Below are positions 16,306 through 25,286 of a DNA stretch of 64,000 bases, one piece after another (the first letter of the stretch is position 1; each line of letters opens with the position of its first letter). Position numbers and translations under genes: made by a program. The notes beneath the pieces were generated by a model. It was given only the letters and a program-made list of their open reading frames with translations. It searched no databases and was not told the origin of the DNA. The DNA is from Acidobacteriota bacterium (GTDB taxonomy: Bacteria > Acidobacteriota > Terriglobia > Terriglobales > Acidobacteriaceae), in assembly GCA_018268895.1 (NCBI GenBank), contig JAFDVP010000013.1, forward strand, positions 217,267-281,266. Direction: 5' to 3'.

Positions 16306-18216
16306 ATGAGAAAGAGCCTGGTTCTGCTGATCGTAGCGCTCGCCGCGGGAATGGCATTTGCGTCGGGACCTTCCTTCGCGCCCGATGTCCGGTTTACCGG
16401 TTCCACGACAAAGGGCTGGCATACATTTGGCAATGCTGGATGGAGCGCCGATGCGGGCACGATTACCGGGAAGCCCGGCGATAGTGGCGGAGGCTGGCTG
16501 GTGCTGGACGACTCCTATCAGGATCTCAGCTTCTATACGGAGTTCAGTTGTGACGACGGGTGCGAGACCGGTGTGTTGCTGCGCGCGGAGAAGACCGCGG
16601 ACGGCGGCATGAAGGGGGTCTTTGTCTCGCTCGACGATTCTGTGTTGAACACCTATGCCGTGACGATCGATTCCAGCGGAAAGATTGTGAAGAAGGACAA
16701 GTTGCCACGCGGAGGTCTGCTTGCCCGCGTGACACCTCCGCCTCCCCCCTCGCAGACGCAGAACGAGAACAGGCCGAGACCGCAGAGGCCCAGCGTCGAA
16801 CTCCCGCTGAAGCCGGCGGATACCTCGCTGCGGCCGCATGCGTGGAACTCGGTAGAGATATTTTTCGACACGAACACAGTCCGGTCGTTTCTCAACAATG
16901 GTCACCAGCAGGGCGCAGTCGGTGAAGATGGCGGTTACGGGCCTGTGGCGCTGTATGCAGGCGGCAAAGGCGCGGTCCATTTTCGCGGCATCGCCTATAT
17001 GGACATGTCTCTGAAGGTGCGCGACGAGGAGAAGGTCGGCGCGGGATTTCGCAAGCAGAGGCTGAGCGACTTTTACTACTCGTGGGGAACGGCTGCCGCC
17101 GATTTCAATCGCGATGGTGTGCTCGATGTCGTCTCCGGACCGTATATCTACTATGGCCCCGACTATCGGAAGTCGCGCGAGATCTACGTTGCGCTGGCCT
17201 CGAATCCGACGACCGAGTTCGCGACGGACTCGACGATGGAGTTCGCTGCCGACTTCAACGGCGATGGCTGGCCCGATGTGCTGACGGTGATGTTCGGCGG
17301 CGACTCAGGCATGCAGCTCTACATTAACCCGAAGGGTGAGAAGCGTCGCTGGCAGAAGTATGTTGTTGGCGGAGGGGTACAGAGCGAGATCGCGATCCTG
17401 CGCGACATCGACGGCGATGGCAAGCCGGAGCTGGTCTACTCCGGCAACGGGCGCGTGCGATATGCGAAGCCCGATCCCGCCAATCCAACAGGGAAGTGGA
17501 TCGTGCACGATATCTCCGAAAGCGGCTATGGAGCGGGGCACGGCATCGGCGCGGGGGACATCAACGGCGATGGCCGCATCGATATTGTCGACCCGTATGG
17601 CTGGTGGGAGCAGCCGGCCGCAGGCGCGGACTCAGGTCTGTGGACCTATCATCCCGCCGCCTTCGCGCAGTTTGGACGAGGGATGATGGGCGGCAGCGTG
17701 ATGGCTGTCTATGACGTGAACGGGGATGGACTGAACGACGTGGTGACCTCGCTCAACGCGCATGGATGGGGGCTTGCCTGGTACGAGCAGAAGAAGGACG
17801 CCGTGGGCAAGATCAGCTTCACCGAACACATGGTCATGGACGACCGCTCGACCAAGAACGCCGGAGGGGTTACGTTTTCGGAGCTTCACGGCACATCGTT
17901 TGCTGATGTCGATGGGGACGGGATCCCAGATTTCATCGCGGGCAAACGCTACTTCTCCCATCTGGATACCAATCTCGATCCCGACCCGAGAGGAGCGCCG
18001 GTCCTGTACTGGTACAAGACGGTCCGAAACAGTAAGGCGCCTGGCGGGGCTGAACTGCTTCCCCAGTTGATCGATACGCATAGCGGTGTTGGATCGGATG
18101 TGCTCGCTGTGGATCTGAACCATGACGGAGCGATCGACATTGTGACGTCCACGCGGTTCGGCACCTTTATTTACTGGGGGACTCCGGGACGCGCCGCAGC
18201 CGCCAGGAAGAAGTAG
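16306..18216 (+). CDS. Secreted DUF1080 (3-keto-disaccharide hydrolase-type) and FG-GAP/VCBS repeat protein
   Basis: A 636-residue exported protein. The N-terminal signal peptide (about residues 1-20, ending MAFASG) is followed by a LamG-like domain of the DUF1080 type (about 30-230, with GGGWLVLDDSYQDLSFYTEF), the family that includes 3-keto-glycoside hydrolases. The rest is a beta-propeller of FG-GAP repeats with at least seven calcium-binding loops of the form D-x-[DN]-x-D-G-x-x-D, such as DFNGDGWPD, DIDGDGKPE, DINGDGRID and DVDGDGIPD. I chose the ATG at 16306; a GTG at 16300 is also in frame. It probably binds or cleaves a carbohydrate at the cell surface or in the periplasm. Regulated from site A, it belongs to the catabolic regulon. 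The enzymatic role is inferred. Confidence 0.8.
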   Translation: MRKSLVLLIVALAAGMAFASGPSFAPDVRFTGSTTKGWHTFGNAGWSADAGTITGKPGDSGGGWLVLDDSYQDLSFYTEFSCDDGCETGVLLRAEKTADGGMKGVFVSLDDSVLNTYAVTIDSSGKIVKKDKLPRGGLLARVTPPPPPSQTQNENRPRPQRPSVELPLKPADTSLRPHAWNSVEIFFDTNTVRSFLNNGHQQGAVGEDGGYGPVALYAGGKGAVHFRGIAYMDMSLKVRDEEKVGAGFRKQRLSDFYYSWGTAAADFNRDGVLDVVSGPYIYYGPDYRKSREIYVALASNPTTEFATDSTMEFAADFNGDGWPDVLTVMFGGDSGMQLYINPKGEKRRWQKYVVGGGVQSEIAILRDIDGDGKPELVYSGNGRVRYAKPDPANPTGKWIVHDISESGYGAGHGIGAGDINGDGRIDIVDPYGWWEQPAAGADSGLWTYHPAAFAQFGRGMMGGSVMAVYDVNGDGLNDVVTSLNAHGWGLAWYEQKKDAVGKISFTEHMVMDDRSTKNAGGVTFSELHGTSFADVDGDGIPDFIAGKRYFSHLDTNLDPDPRGAPVLYWYKTVRNSKAPGGAELLPQLIDTHSGVGSDVLAVDLNHDGAIDIVTSTRFGTFIYWGTPGRAAAARKK

Positions 18217-18463
18217 ACGTTGCGCAACGGGTAAGGGAGATTTGCCCATCAACCTGCACAAGCAGATCCGGTCATCCGATCGGAAGAACCATCTGGGGCT
18301 GCGGGAGTTTACCGGAGGCATCGCGGGCGTGGCAGGATCTCGCGGCTACGCCTGCACACGCTTTTCCACACGCCGGTCTTCGACGGGCGCTACCTGCCTG
18401 AGACGAAGCAAGCGAACGGCATCATCGCCAGCTTCTTTTTAGAACATCGCGGTTTTCTCAAAA
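18217..18463. other. Intergenic stretch, possible decayed gene fragment
   Basis: The first half of the 459-bp gap before the TonB receptor gene has no intact gene. In one plus-strand frame from about 18331 to 18450 the translation includes VFDGRYLPETKQANGII, which looks like a protein C-terminus, but there is no start and the frame upstream reads differently. It may be the tail of a deleted hydrolase or chance coding potential. I do not assign a family. Confidence 0.25.
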
Positions 18464-18479
18464 AAACAAACGTTTGTTT
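18464..18479. promoter_or_regulatory. 16-bp perfect palindrome upstream of the TonB receptor
   Basis: AAACAAACGTTTGTTT is a perfect even palindrome with a central CG, the style of a LacI-family operator. It lies 75 bp upstream of the -35 element of the TonB receptor promoter. No LacI-type gene is in the window, so any regulator would act from elsewhere. Confidence 0.5.
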
Positions 18480-18553
18480 CTGGATTCGGACGAGAGGTGT
18501 AACCATGCGTTTTCTTCCTCAAAAAAAATATCGTCACATGGCGAAACAAGCCC

Positions 18554-18583
18554 TTGACGGCTGTCCGCGCGTGTTGCTAGGAT
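18554..18583 (+). promoter_or_regulatory. Predicted sigma-70 promoter of the TonB receptor gene
   Basis: TTGACG (18554-18559) and TAGGAT (18578-18583) with an 18-bp spacer. Operator site B starts 6 bp after the -10, the same geometry as at the promoter for the DUF1080 gene. Confidence 0.55.
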
Positions 18584-18588
18584 TCGCT

Positions 18589-18624
18589 CGACTCATAATG
18601 CAAAGTTAATTGCATAATACGCAA
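18589..18624. promoter_or_regulatory. Paired operator, site B
   Basis: The second half site TTGCATAATACGCAA (18610-18624) is the clearest copy of the consensus. The first, CGACTCATAATGCAA (18589-18603), is weak on its left arm but has the right arm. Centres are 21 bp apart. The pair overlaps the expected transcription start, which fits repression. Confidence 0.7.
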
Positions 18625-18675
18625 CATGAAGCAAAGCCAAAACAGGGTTGGTTTATGGCTTAGGAGGCATCGAAG

Positions 18676-21600
18676 ATGAACGCTAACTGGAAAAAATATC
18701 GAGTGCTCTGGGCAGTCCTGCTGGTCTGTCTCGTCCAGACCGCTTTTGCTCAGGTCCGCTCCGGCACCATCACCGGCACCATTACGGATTCATCGGGCGC
18801 GGTCGTCCCCGGTGCCGATGTGACCGCCAGAGATGAGGCGACCAACGTCGAGTACAACGGCAAGACCACACAAGCTGGACAATTCACCATTCCGTATCTT
18901 GCGGCGGGTACCTATACCGTTACCATCTCCAAGGGCGGATTTCAGAAGTTTTCTGCCACCGGCGTACCGCTTGCAGCCTCTCAGACGGTGAGGGTTGATG
19001 GCACGTTGAGCATCGGAACGGCGACGGAACAGGTCGAGGTTCAAGCCTCGGGCGCGCAGATACAGACCGAAAGCAGCACAATTTCGTCAGCGATCAGCGC
19101 CCAGGTAATCGACGCGATTCCGAACATCACCCAGAACCCGCTTTATTTCGCCACGCTGCAAAACGGCGTTCAACCCCGCAACCAGAACGCGAGCAGTCAG
19201 AACACGAACTCTTTCGGCATCGGAGTCGCCGGCCGTGCACAGTACTCCTCCATCGGTGTCAATGGTGGCCGCGCGTTCGAGAATGACATTCAGGTCGACG
19301 GTCTTCCCAACACCGGCTTTGGCTTCAACGAGGCGGCGGTTGTCCCGAACCAGGAAGGCATCCAGGAAGTCCGCGTTATCAGCAACAACTTCACCGCCGA
19401 TTACGGACGCGGCATGTCGGTGCTGGCGATCAACACCAAGTCGGGAGGAAATCAGTTCCACGGTCAGGCCTCGTACCTGATTCGAAATGAAGCTCTCAAC
19501 GCGAATACGCCGGGAAACAAGATTCAGACTCCGCTGGTCCGCAGGCCTGCATTCAAGGTGAACGACATGGGCGGCGCGCTGTCCGGTCCGATCCTCCGGG
19601 ACAAGCTGTTCTTTTCGTCCAGCTTTCACTACCAGCGATTCAACTCGGGACAGACCAACCTCTTGACGGTGCCGACTGCGCTTGAGCGCGTGGGCGACTT
19701 CAGCCAGACGTTCATCAACGACGCCGGCAACCCGGTTCCTGCGCAGTTATTCGATCCCTACAACGTGACCCAGCTCGCTCCCGACGTCTATCAGAGGAAC
19801 ATTATCCCTGGCGCGAAGATTGCGAACCCGAATCCCGCGGCGCTGTTGATGTACAGCTTCTATCCGCAGCCCAACCGGACGCCCGACGACAAGTACAACA
19901 CCAACAACTACACCTCCTATGTCATCAATACGGTGCGCAAGCAGACGTTGAACACCCGCATCGATTACAAGCTGGGCAAGCACTCCATCTACTCCAGCGG
20001 CGGATACGACTTCGGTACGATCACGCAGCCGCGCCCCTTCGGCACCGCGCCGTTCAACGACGCTCCCTCTCAGACCAAGGACAGCAACTTCTACGCCCAG
20101 CTTGGCGACACGATGGTGGTGAACCCGACGCTCTATGTCGACGTCCGGTACGGTGTCACCAGGATCAACACCTTCAGCCTTGGCGGCAATCAGTCCGGTT
20201 TCACGAAATACAATGACTTCGGCATTGCACCGGCAACCCAGGCGCTCTTCGCCGCAGTGGGATCGGCCCCCGTGGTGAATCCCAACGGCTTCGGCGGCGG
20301 ATCGGGCGGCGGAAGCAACTGGGCCGGCCTCTCTTCGGGGCAGTTCGCCAACAAGCGCGAGAGCCAGATCGCCCACGCGATCAACGGCAGCGTCACCAAG
20401 GTGTCAGGTAACTGGACGTACAAGGCCGGCGCGGAGTATCGCGTGATGCTGGCCAACTTCACCGACTTCGAAGAAGGCTCGGCGAACCTCGGGGGCTGCT
20501 GCGCGGGCGATCCCGGCGGCAACTACTCCTTCCAGTTCGTCAACGCATCAGGCGGTTCCATAGCATCCAGAAACGCCACCGCCTCGCAGCGAGGCATCAA
20601 TGCCGCGGCGATGCTGCTGGGCCAGGGTGTCTGGTTTGTTCGTCCGGGCGCGAACCTCAAGCCCGCCTACGCGGCAAAGTACTTCGCCGTGTACACCCAG
20701 AACGACTGGAAGCCGAAGTCCAACCTGACCTTCAACCTTGGACTTCGCTGGGACGTGCAGCCCGGAATTACCGAGCGCTACAACCGGATGACCGCCGTCG
20801 ACCTGACGAAGAAGAACCCCTTCGGCACGCAAGGCGTCTTCGCCTTCCCGGGAGTCAACGGCTATAGCCGCGGCCTCTGGGATACGGAGTACCACGATTT
20901 CCAGCCGCGCGTAGGCGTGGCCTGGCAGGTCTATCCGGGAACGGTGATCCGCGGCGGGTTCGGCATCACCTATCTGCCCACCAACAGCGGTTACTTCTCC
21001 AGCTCCAACGACTACGGTGGCGCTCCGTTTGCCGCCGGCAACCAGGCCCTTCCGTATGGCAGCACGCCGAACGGCGTTCCGGTCACGCGGTCCAGCGATG
21101 CGGCGCCTATCGTTGCCGCGGTGGGAGCGAACCAGGCAGCTCCGCAGATCTATGGCACGGGGACAACCTACTTCGACCGGCACCTGAAGAACCAGGTCGC
21201 CAAGCAGGGGAATCTCTTCGTCGAGCAGGCCTTCGGCAAGGGGCAGCAGTGGATCATGTCCGTTGGCTGGAGCGGCTCGTTCTCCAACAACCTCACCACG
21301 CGCAGTCAGCCCATTCAGAACGTTCAGAGTCTCGACCCTGCCGTGTTGAGCTCGTGGCGTTCGCAGTACATTGCCAACAATGGAGCGAACCCCGCCACCG
21401 CTCAGGTCAACAACCCGTTCCAGGGCGGCAGCACCCTGATCCCCTTCCAGGGAGGCCTGTCGGGACGGACCATCCAGCAACAGATTCCCCTGATGCCGTA
21501 TCCGCTGCTGTGGGGCGCTACGCTCGACGGCTCGCGCGGTTATGGCAGCTATAACTCGCTGCAGGCCAGGGTTACCCACTCCTTCTCGTCGGGGTTGAAC

Positions 21601-22434
21601 CTTGCGCTGAACTATACCTGGAGCAAGGAGCTGGACTACGTTACGACTCCCATCGAAGACGGCCAGGGTGTCAACTCCGGCGGTACGGTTGGAACGCCGG
21701 ACCTCGTCAACAATGGCCTCAATCGCAACTACGGCCTGGCGGACGTGCCTCATCGCTTTGTCGCAACGGTGGTCTACACCTCACCGTTCGGCAAGAACGG
21801 TAAGCATGCCCTGGTCAATCCGGTGGCGCGGTTTGCGCTCGGCGGATGGAGCCTCGGTTCGGTCGTCAGCATGCAGGGCGGTATGCCTGTGGTCGTCAGC
21901 ATGAACAACGGCGCTTTCACCTCTCGGGTGGATCGCGTTCCTGGCGTGCCGATCCAGGTGCCGACTGCGCTCCAGAAGCGATACGACGGAGCAACGCCCG
22001 TCACGCTTCCCTGCGGCAAGACGGTCACTCCTGGCAAGTATCAACTGCTGAAGTACAATGCCTGCGCCTTCTCAGGGCGTACGGTAACAGGACAGAACGG
22101 TAATCCTTTGCAGGACATCTACTGGATCGGCAACCATGCACAGACCAACGGAGATATGCGCGGGTTGGCTCGCTACAACGTAGACCTCAGCCTGCGTCGT
22201 GCCTTCCCAATCTACGAGCGGTACCGCTTCGAGATCTCCGGAGAAGCAACCAACGTCCTCAACAATACTCAATGGAACGGCTCGTTTGTCGGGAACCTTG
22301 GTTCGACAACCCTGGCGACCGATCTGTCCAAAGGAAGAATCCAGGGACTGGGCGACAACACCAGCTTTGGCACGCTCAACACCAACGCCTTCGACCCGCG
22401 TCAGATACAGCTTCATGCGAGGTTCATCTTCTAA
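18676..22434 (+). CDS. Oar-like TonB-dependent outer-membrane receptor
   Basis: A 1252-residue outer-membrane protein probably importing or binding the substrate of this regulon. It has a signal peptide (about residues 1-26, ending TAFAQ), then a carboxypeptidase-regulatory-like domain (about 30-110, with GTITGTITDSSGAVVPGADV and GTYTVTISKGGF), a plug region (about 125-250, NGGRAFENDIQVDGLPNTGF) and a long beta-barrel ending LHARFIF with the terminal aromatic residue needed for Bam insertion. This architecture is expanded in Acidobacteriota. AGGAGG at 18662-18667 sets the ATG at 18676. Expression is predicted to be controlled at site B. The ligand cannot be read from the sequence. Confidence 0.92.
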   Translation: MNANWKKYRVLWAVLLVCLVQTAFAQVRSGTITGTITDSSGAVVPGADVTARDEATNVEYNGKTTQAGQFTIPYLAAGTYTVTISKGGFQKFSATGVPLAASQTVRVDGTLSIGTATEQVEVQASGAQIQTESSTISSAISAQVIDAIPNITQNPLYFATLQNGVQPRNQNASSQNTNSFGIGVAGRAQYSSIGVNGGRAFENDIQVDGLPNTGFGFNEAAVVPNQEGIQEVRVISNNFTADYGRGMSVLAINTKSGGNQFHGQASYLIRNEALNANTPGNKIQTPLVRRPAFKVNDMGGALSGPILRDKLFFSSSFHYQRFNSGQTNLLTVPTALERVGDFSQTFINDAGNPVPAQLFDPYNVTQLAPDVYQRNIIPGAKIANPNPAALLMYSFYPQPNRTPDDKYNTNNYTSYVINTVRKQTLNTRIDYKLGKHSIYSSGGYDFGTITQPRPFGTAPFNDAPSQTKDSNFYAQLGDTMVVNPTLYVDVRYGVTRINTFSLGGNQSGFTKYNDFGIAPATQALFAAVGSAPVVNPNGFGGGSGGGSNWAGLSSGQFANKRESQIAHAINGSVTKVSGNWTYKAGAEYRVMLANFTDFEEGSANLGGCCAGDPGGNYSFQFVNASGGSIASRNATASQRGINAAAMLLGQGVWFVRPGANLKPAYAAKYFAVYTQNDWKPKSNLTFNLGLRWDVQPGITERYNRMTAVDLTKKNPFGTQGVFAFPGVNGYSRGLWDTEYHDFQPRVGVAWQVYPGTVIRGGFGITYLPTNSGYFSSSNDYGGAPFAAGNQALPYGSTPNGVPVTRSSDAAPIVAAVGANQAAPQIYGTGTTYFDRHLKNQVAKQGNLFVEQAFGKGQQWIMSVGWSGSFSNNLTTRSQPIQNVQSLDPAVLSSWRSQYIANNGANPATAQVNNPFQGGSTLIPFQGGLSGRTIQQQIPLMPYPLLWGATLDGSRGYGSYNSLQARVTHSFSSGLNLALNYTWSKELDYVTTPIEDGQGVNSGGTVGTPDLVNNGLNRNYGLADVPHRFVATVVYTSPFGKNGKHALVNPVARFALGGWSLGSVVSMQGGMPVVVSMNNGAFTSRVDRVPGVPIQVPTALQKRYDGATPVTLPCGKTVTPGKYQLLKYNACAFSGRTVTGQNGNPLQDIYWIGNHAQTNGDMRGLARYNVDLSLRRAFPIYERYRFEISGEATNVLNNTQWNGSFVGNLGSTTLATDLSKGRIQGLGDNTSFGTLNTNAFDPRQIQLHARFIF

Positions 22435-22442
22435 CTCCAACC

Positions 22443-22489
22443 TTTGGTGCGGCCGGCGAAGATGCCAGGCCGCGCCAAAGCGATGTTTT
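22443..22489 (+). terminator. Strong hairpin between TonB receptor and PQQ dehydrogenase genes
   Basis: A 12-bp stem with one G-T wobble, TTTGGTGCGGCC (22443-22454) with GGCCGCGCCAAA (22468-22479), 13-nt loop, followed by TTTT at 22486-22489. The T run is short and offset, so it may be a partial terminator or an mRNA processing and stability element that tunes the downstream gene. Confidence 0.55.
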
Positions 22490-22598
22490 GAAGCGCGCTG
22501 CGCCGGATTGCCGGCCGCGTTCGTCTCATAGAAACGTATTGAAGAATCGAATCTCCGCGGGAAGCGATCGTGGACGAGGAACTACCAGAGGCTCTCTG

Positions 22599-24803
22599 AT
22601 GAAATTTCGTGATCGTGGTCTGAAGCTTGTCGCTGGCGGTGCAGGGGTTGCGGCACTGTCTGTCTTTGCGATCTATGGTGCCGTGGGCAAGAGCGGTAGC
22701 GGGAAGCCCGCCAACGTCGATTGGGCAACCTACGAGGCGAACCAGGGGGGCAACCATTATTCGCCGCTGACGCAGATCAATCGCTCCAACGTGAAAGATC
22801 TGAAGGTGGCCTGGACCTACGATATCGGCGAGTCGATCTCGATCAGCAACCCGCTGATCATCGACGGAGTGATGTACCTCAGCGGTAAGAATGGCGGAGC
22901 CATCTCCGCGCTCGACGCCGCGACCGGCAAGGAGATATGGGCCTCGGAGCCGAAGATGGTAAGCGGCCGCCAGCGCGGCCTGACCTACTGGGAGAGTACG
23001 GATCACAGCAAGCGTCGCATCGTCTTCTACCGCGCCAACCATATCCGGCAGATCGACGCCGCGACCGGCAAGCTCGACCCAGACTACGACGTCGACCTGA
23101 AGCCGGGCCTCGAGCGCGACCCCGAGGTCATCTTCAATGTGCAGAACGTCTCACCACCGCGCGTGTGGCACGATACGCTGCTCGTTGGCTCGAGCCCAGG
23201 CGAGGAGTATGGGTCGCCCGTCGGAGATATCCGCGCCTTCGACCTTAACACAGGAAAACTCGTCTGGCAGTTTCATACGATTCCGACACCGGAGGAACCC
23301 GCGGCAAAGACCTGGGGGCCCAATCCACGCGCCTTCAATGGGGGAGCGAACGCGTGGACCGGGACCTCCGTGGATGAAAAGCGCGGCATCTTCTACGCTG
23401 GCACGGGCTCCAGCACGTACGACTTCTGGGGCGTCGATCGGCCCGGAGACAACCTCTACGCAGACTGCCTGCTCGCCATCGACATCCGCACCGGCAAGCT
23501 GCTCTGGCACTTTCAGGACGTCCATCACGATCTCTGGGACTACGATCTGGCCTCCACGCCGGTCCTCTTCACCGCGAAGAGCAAAGGCAAGGCAGTGGAC
23601 GCGGTGGCCATCGCCGGAAAGACCGGCTTTCTCTTCGCCTTCGATCGTGTGACCGGCAAGCCTCTCTTTCCGATTGAGGAGCGCCCCGTACCGCAGGGGG
23701 AACATATGGAAGGAGAGCGCCTTTCACCAACGCAGCCTTTCCCCACGGTACTGAAGCCCTTTGTACGCCAGACCTTTACTGTCGACGACATCGACCCGGC
23801 GATCCCGGAGCCCGAGCGTTCACAGATACAAGAGCGGTTCCGAACCCTGCGCTGGGAGGGCATCTTCACACCTCCTTCCACCAAGCCCACGCTCGAAGCG
23901 CCGGGAAGCAACGGCGCAGCGAACTTCGGCACCACCTCCGCCGATCCGGTGCGCGGTCGCGTCTATGTGGCTGGCGTCGACATCCCCGCCGTGATCCAGT
24001 TGGCGAAGTCCAAGCCGCAGTTCGGCGCTGGCAACAATCCGATGGAGCGCGGACGCTCGCTCTACCAGAAGAACTGCGCCGTCTGCCATGGGGTCGACCG
24101 CACGGGGCACCCGCCGACGTTTCCTTCGCTCATCGGCGTCAATAACCGTCTGAACAATGAACAGCTGGTCGACATGATTCATGCGGGCAAGTCGCCGATG
24201 CCGGGTTTCCCGAACATCACCGGCCAGTCGATGACGGACCTGTTGACCTACGTCAACAACGGATTCATCTCCAGTGACGCTCCTCCGCGCAAGGTGATGA
24301 AGGGTCTGGCCGAGGGCGAGCCGCGCTGGCGCACCGACTATGGCTACTGGTACACGAAGGCGGGCAACGGCGTGATGCGTCCACCATGGACGACCCTGTC
24401 AGCGTATGACATGAATACCGGGGAACAGCTATGGCAGGTCCCGGTCGACAGCGATCCGAACTATCCCATTAAGGGCATCAAGACCGGAACGGGCGATACG
24501 AACAAGGTCGGGATCGCCATCACCGGAAGCGGTCTGCTCTTCGTCCCTGAAGACCGCCTGAAGAAGCTGATCGCGCTCGACGCGGATACGGGCAAGACGC
24601 TGTGGGAAGGCGATCTTCCGGAGAACGCTGTCGGCGTCCCCTCCGTCTACGCCGTGAACGGCCGAGAGTACGTCGTCGTTCCCGCGGCAAGCGGAGTCGC
24701 GCGTCCCAAGGGCAACGCAAGGCAGGGTATGCCTGAGGCGGCCCCAGCGCCACAGGTGCACAATCAGTTCGTTGTATTCAGTCTGCCGGAGAAAAAGAAA
24801 TAG
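22599..24803 (+). CDS. PQQ-dependent (quinoprotein) dehydrogenase with internal cytochrome c domain
   Basis: A 734-residue exported enzyme likely oxidising a sugar or alcohol in the periplasm. An N-terminal hydrophobic anchor (about residues 9-28) precedes an eight-bladed quinoprotein propeller of the glucose dehydrogenase type, with YEANQGGNHYSPLTQINRSN at the start and several A-x-D-x-x-T-G-K-x-x-W blade repeats. A cytochrome c domain is inserted at about residues 475-565, with the haem motif CAVCH near residue 493 and Met in SPMPGFPNITG as a likely sixth ligand. The last 200 residues return to the propeller. I chose the ATG at 22599, with AGAGG 8 bases upstream; the longer frame overlaps the receptor gene. 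It lies 164 bp downstream of the receptor and probably shares its transcript. Confidence 0.88.
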   Translation: MKFRDRGLKLVAGGAGVAALSVFAIYGAVGKSGSGKPANVDWATYEANQGGNHYSPLTQINRSNVKDLKVAWTYDIGESISISNPLIIDGVMYLSGKNGGAISALDAATGKEIWASEPKMVSGRQRGLTYWESTDHSKRRIVFYRANHIRQIDAATGKLDPDYDVDLKPGLERDPEVIFNVQNVSPPRVWHDTLLVGSSPGEEYGSPVGDIRAFDLNTGKLVWQFHTIPTPEEPAAKTWGPNPRAFNGGANAWTGTSVDEKRGIFYAGTGSSTYDFWGVDRPGDNLYADCLLAIDIRTGKLLWHFQDVHHDLWDYDLASTPVLFTAKSKGKAVDAVAIAGKTGFLFAFDRVTGKPLFPIEERPVPQGEHMEGERLSPTQPFPTVLKPFVRQTFTVDDIDPAIPEPERSQIQERFRTLRWEGIFTPPSTKPTLEAPGSNGAANFGTTSADPVRGRVYVAGVDIPAVIQLAKSKPQFGAGNNPMERGRSLYQKNCAVCHGVDRTGHPPTFPSLIGVNNRLNNEQLVDMIHAGKSPMPGFPNITGQSMTDLLTYVNNGFISSDAPPRKVMKGLAEGEPRWRTDYGYWYTKAGNGVMRPPWTTLSAYDMNTGEQLWQVPVDSDPNYPIKGIKTGTGDTNKVGIAITGSGLLFVPEDRLKKLIALDADTGKTLWEGDLPENAVGVPSVYAVNGREYVVVPAASGVARPKGNARQGMPEAAPAPQVHNQFVVFSLPEKKK

Positions 24804-24824
24804 CCTCTTCGGAACTGACTTGCA

Positions 24825-24857
24825 GAAAGCCTCGAGTTCATCTCGAGGCTTTTCTTT
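24825..24857. terminator. Bidirectional intrinsic terminator
   Basis: GAAAGCCTCGAG and CTCGAGGCTTTTC form a stem of about 12 bp around the loop TTCAT (24837-24841), with an A tract on the left and a T tract on the right. It sits between the convergent PQQ dehydrogenase and cupin genes and should end transcription from both sides. Confidence 0.88.
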
Positions 24858-24877
24858 GTACGGACTGCGGAAATCTG

Positions 24878-25270
24878 TCAGACATTGTCGGGAAAATCGA
24901 TGTCGTCGAAGAATTTGTAATTGCTCAGGCTGGCGGGGGGAGCGAAGAAACATGCCACCTTCATCTCGACATCGGAGAGGTTCTGAAGCATATGGATCTC
25001 TCCTTTGGGGAACAATACCGCGCTTCCGGCTTTGACTGACGCAATCTCACCGTTGACCATGACGCGCCCATGTCCTGTGAGAATGTAGATCACCTCTTCG
25101 CCCTCCGGATGCGAGTGGGCCGGACGAACTTTATGGCCAGGTTCGATACGGATTACCGCCATCGTGCAGTATTGCGAACCGGTATTCTCGGCAGTCACGA
25201 CCCATCGAAGTCTTCGCCCCGGAAGGTCCAGCTCTTCAACCGCCGCTTCGTCGATCACCTTTACTGCCAT
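24878..25270 (-). CDS. Cupin-domain protein
   Basis: A 130-residue single-domain cupin. The metal-binding motif HSHPEGEEVIYILTGHGRVM carries the two His and the Glu, and the second motif is GSAVLFPKGEIHMLQNLS with the fourth ligand His. Proteins of this type act as small isomerases, epimerases or sensors for sugars. I chose the ATG at 25270 because GGAGG lies 6 bases upstream; the longer frame starting at 25348 overlaps the transketolase gene. It follows the transketolase after 16 bp and is probably translated from the same mRNA under site C. The substrate is unknown. Confidence 0.82.
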   Translation of the reverse strand: MAVKVIDEAAVEELDLPGRRLRWVVTAENTGSQYCTMAVIRIEPGHKVRPAHSHPEGEEVIYILTGHGRVMVNGEIASVKAGSAVLFPKGEIHMLQNLSDVEMKVACFFAPPASLSNYKFFDDIDFPDNV

Positions 25271-25286
25271 TCGCATCCTCCATCTC

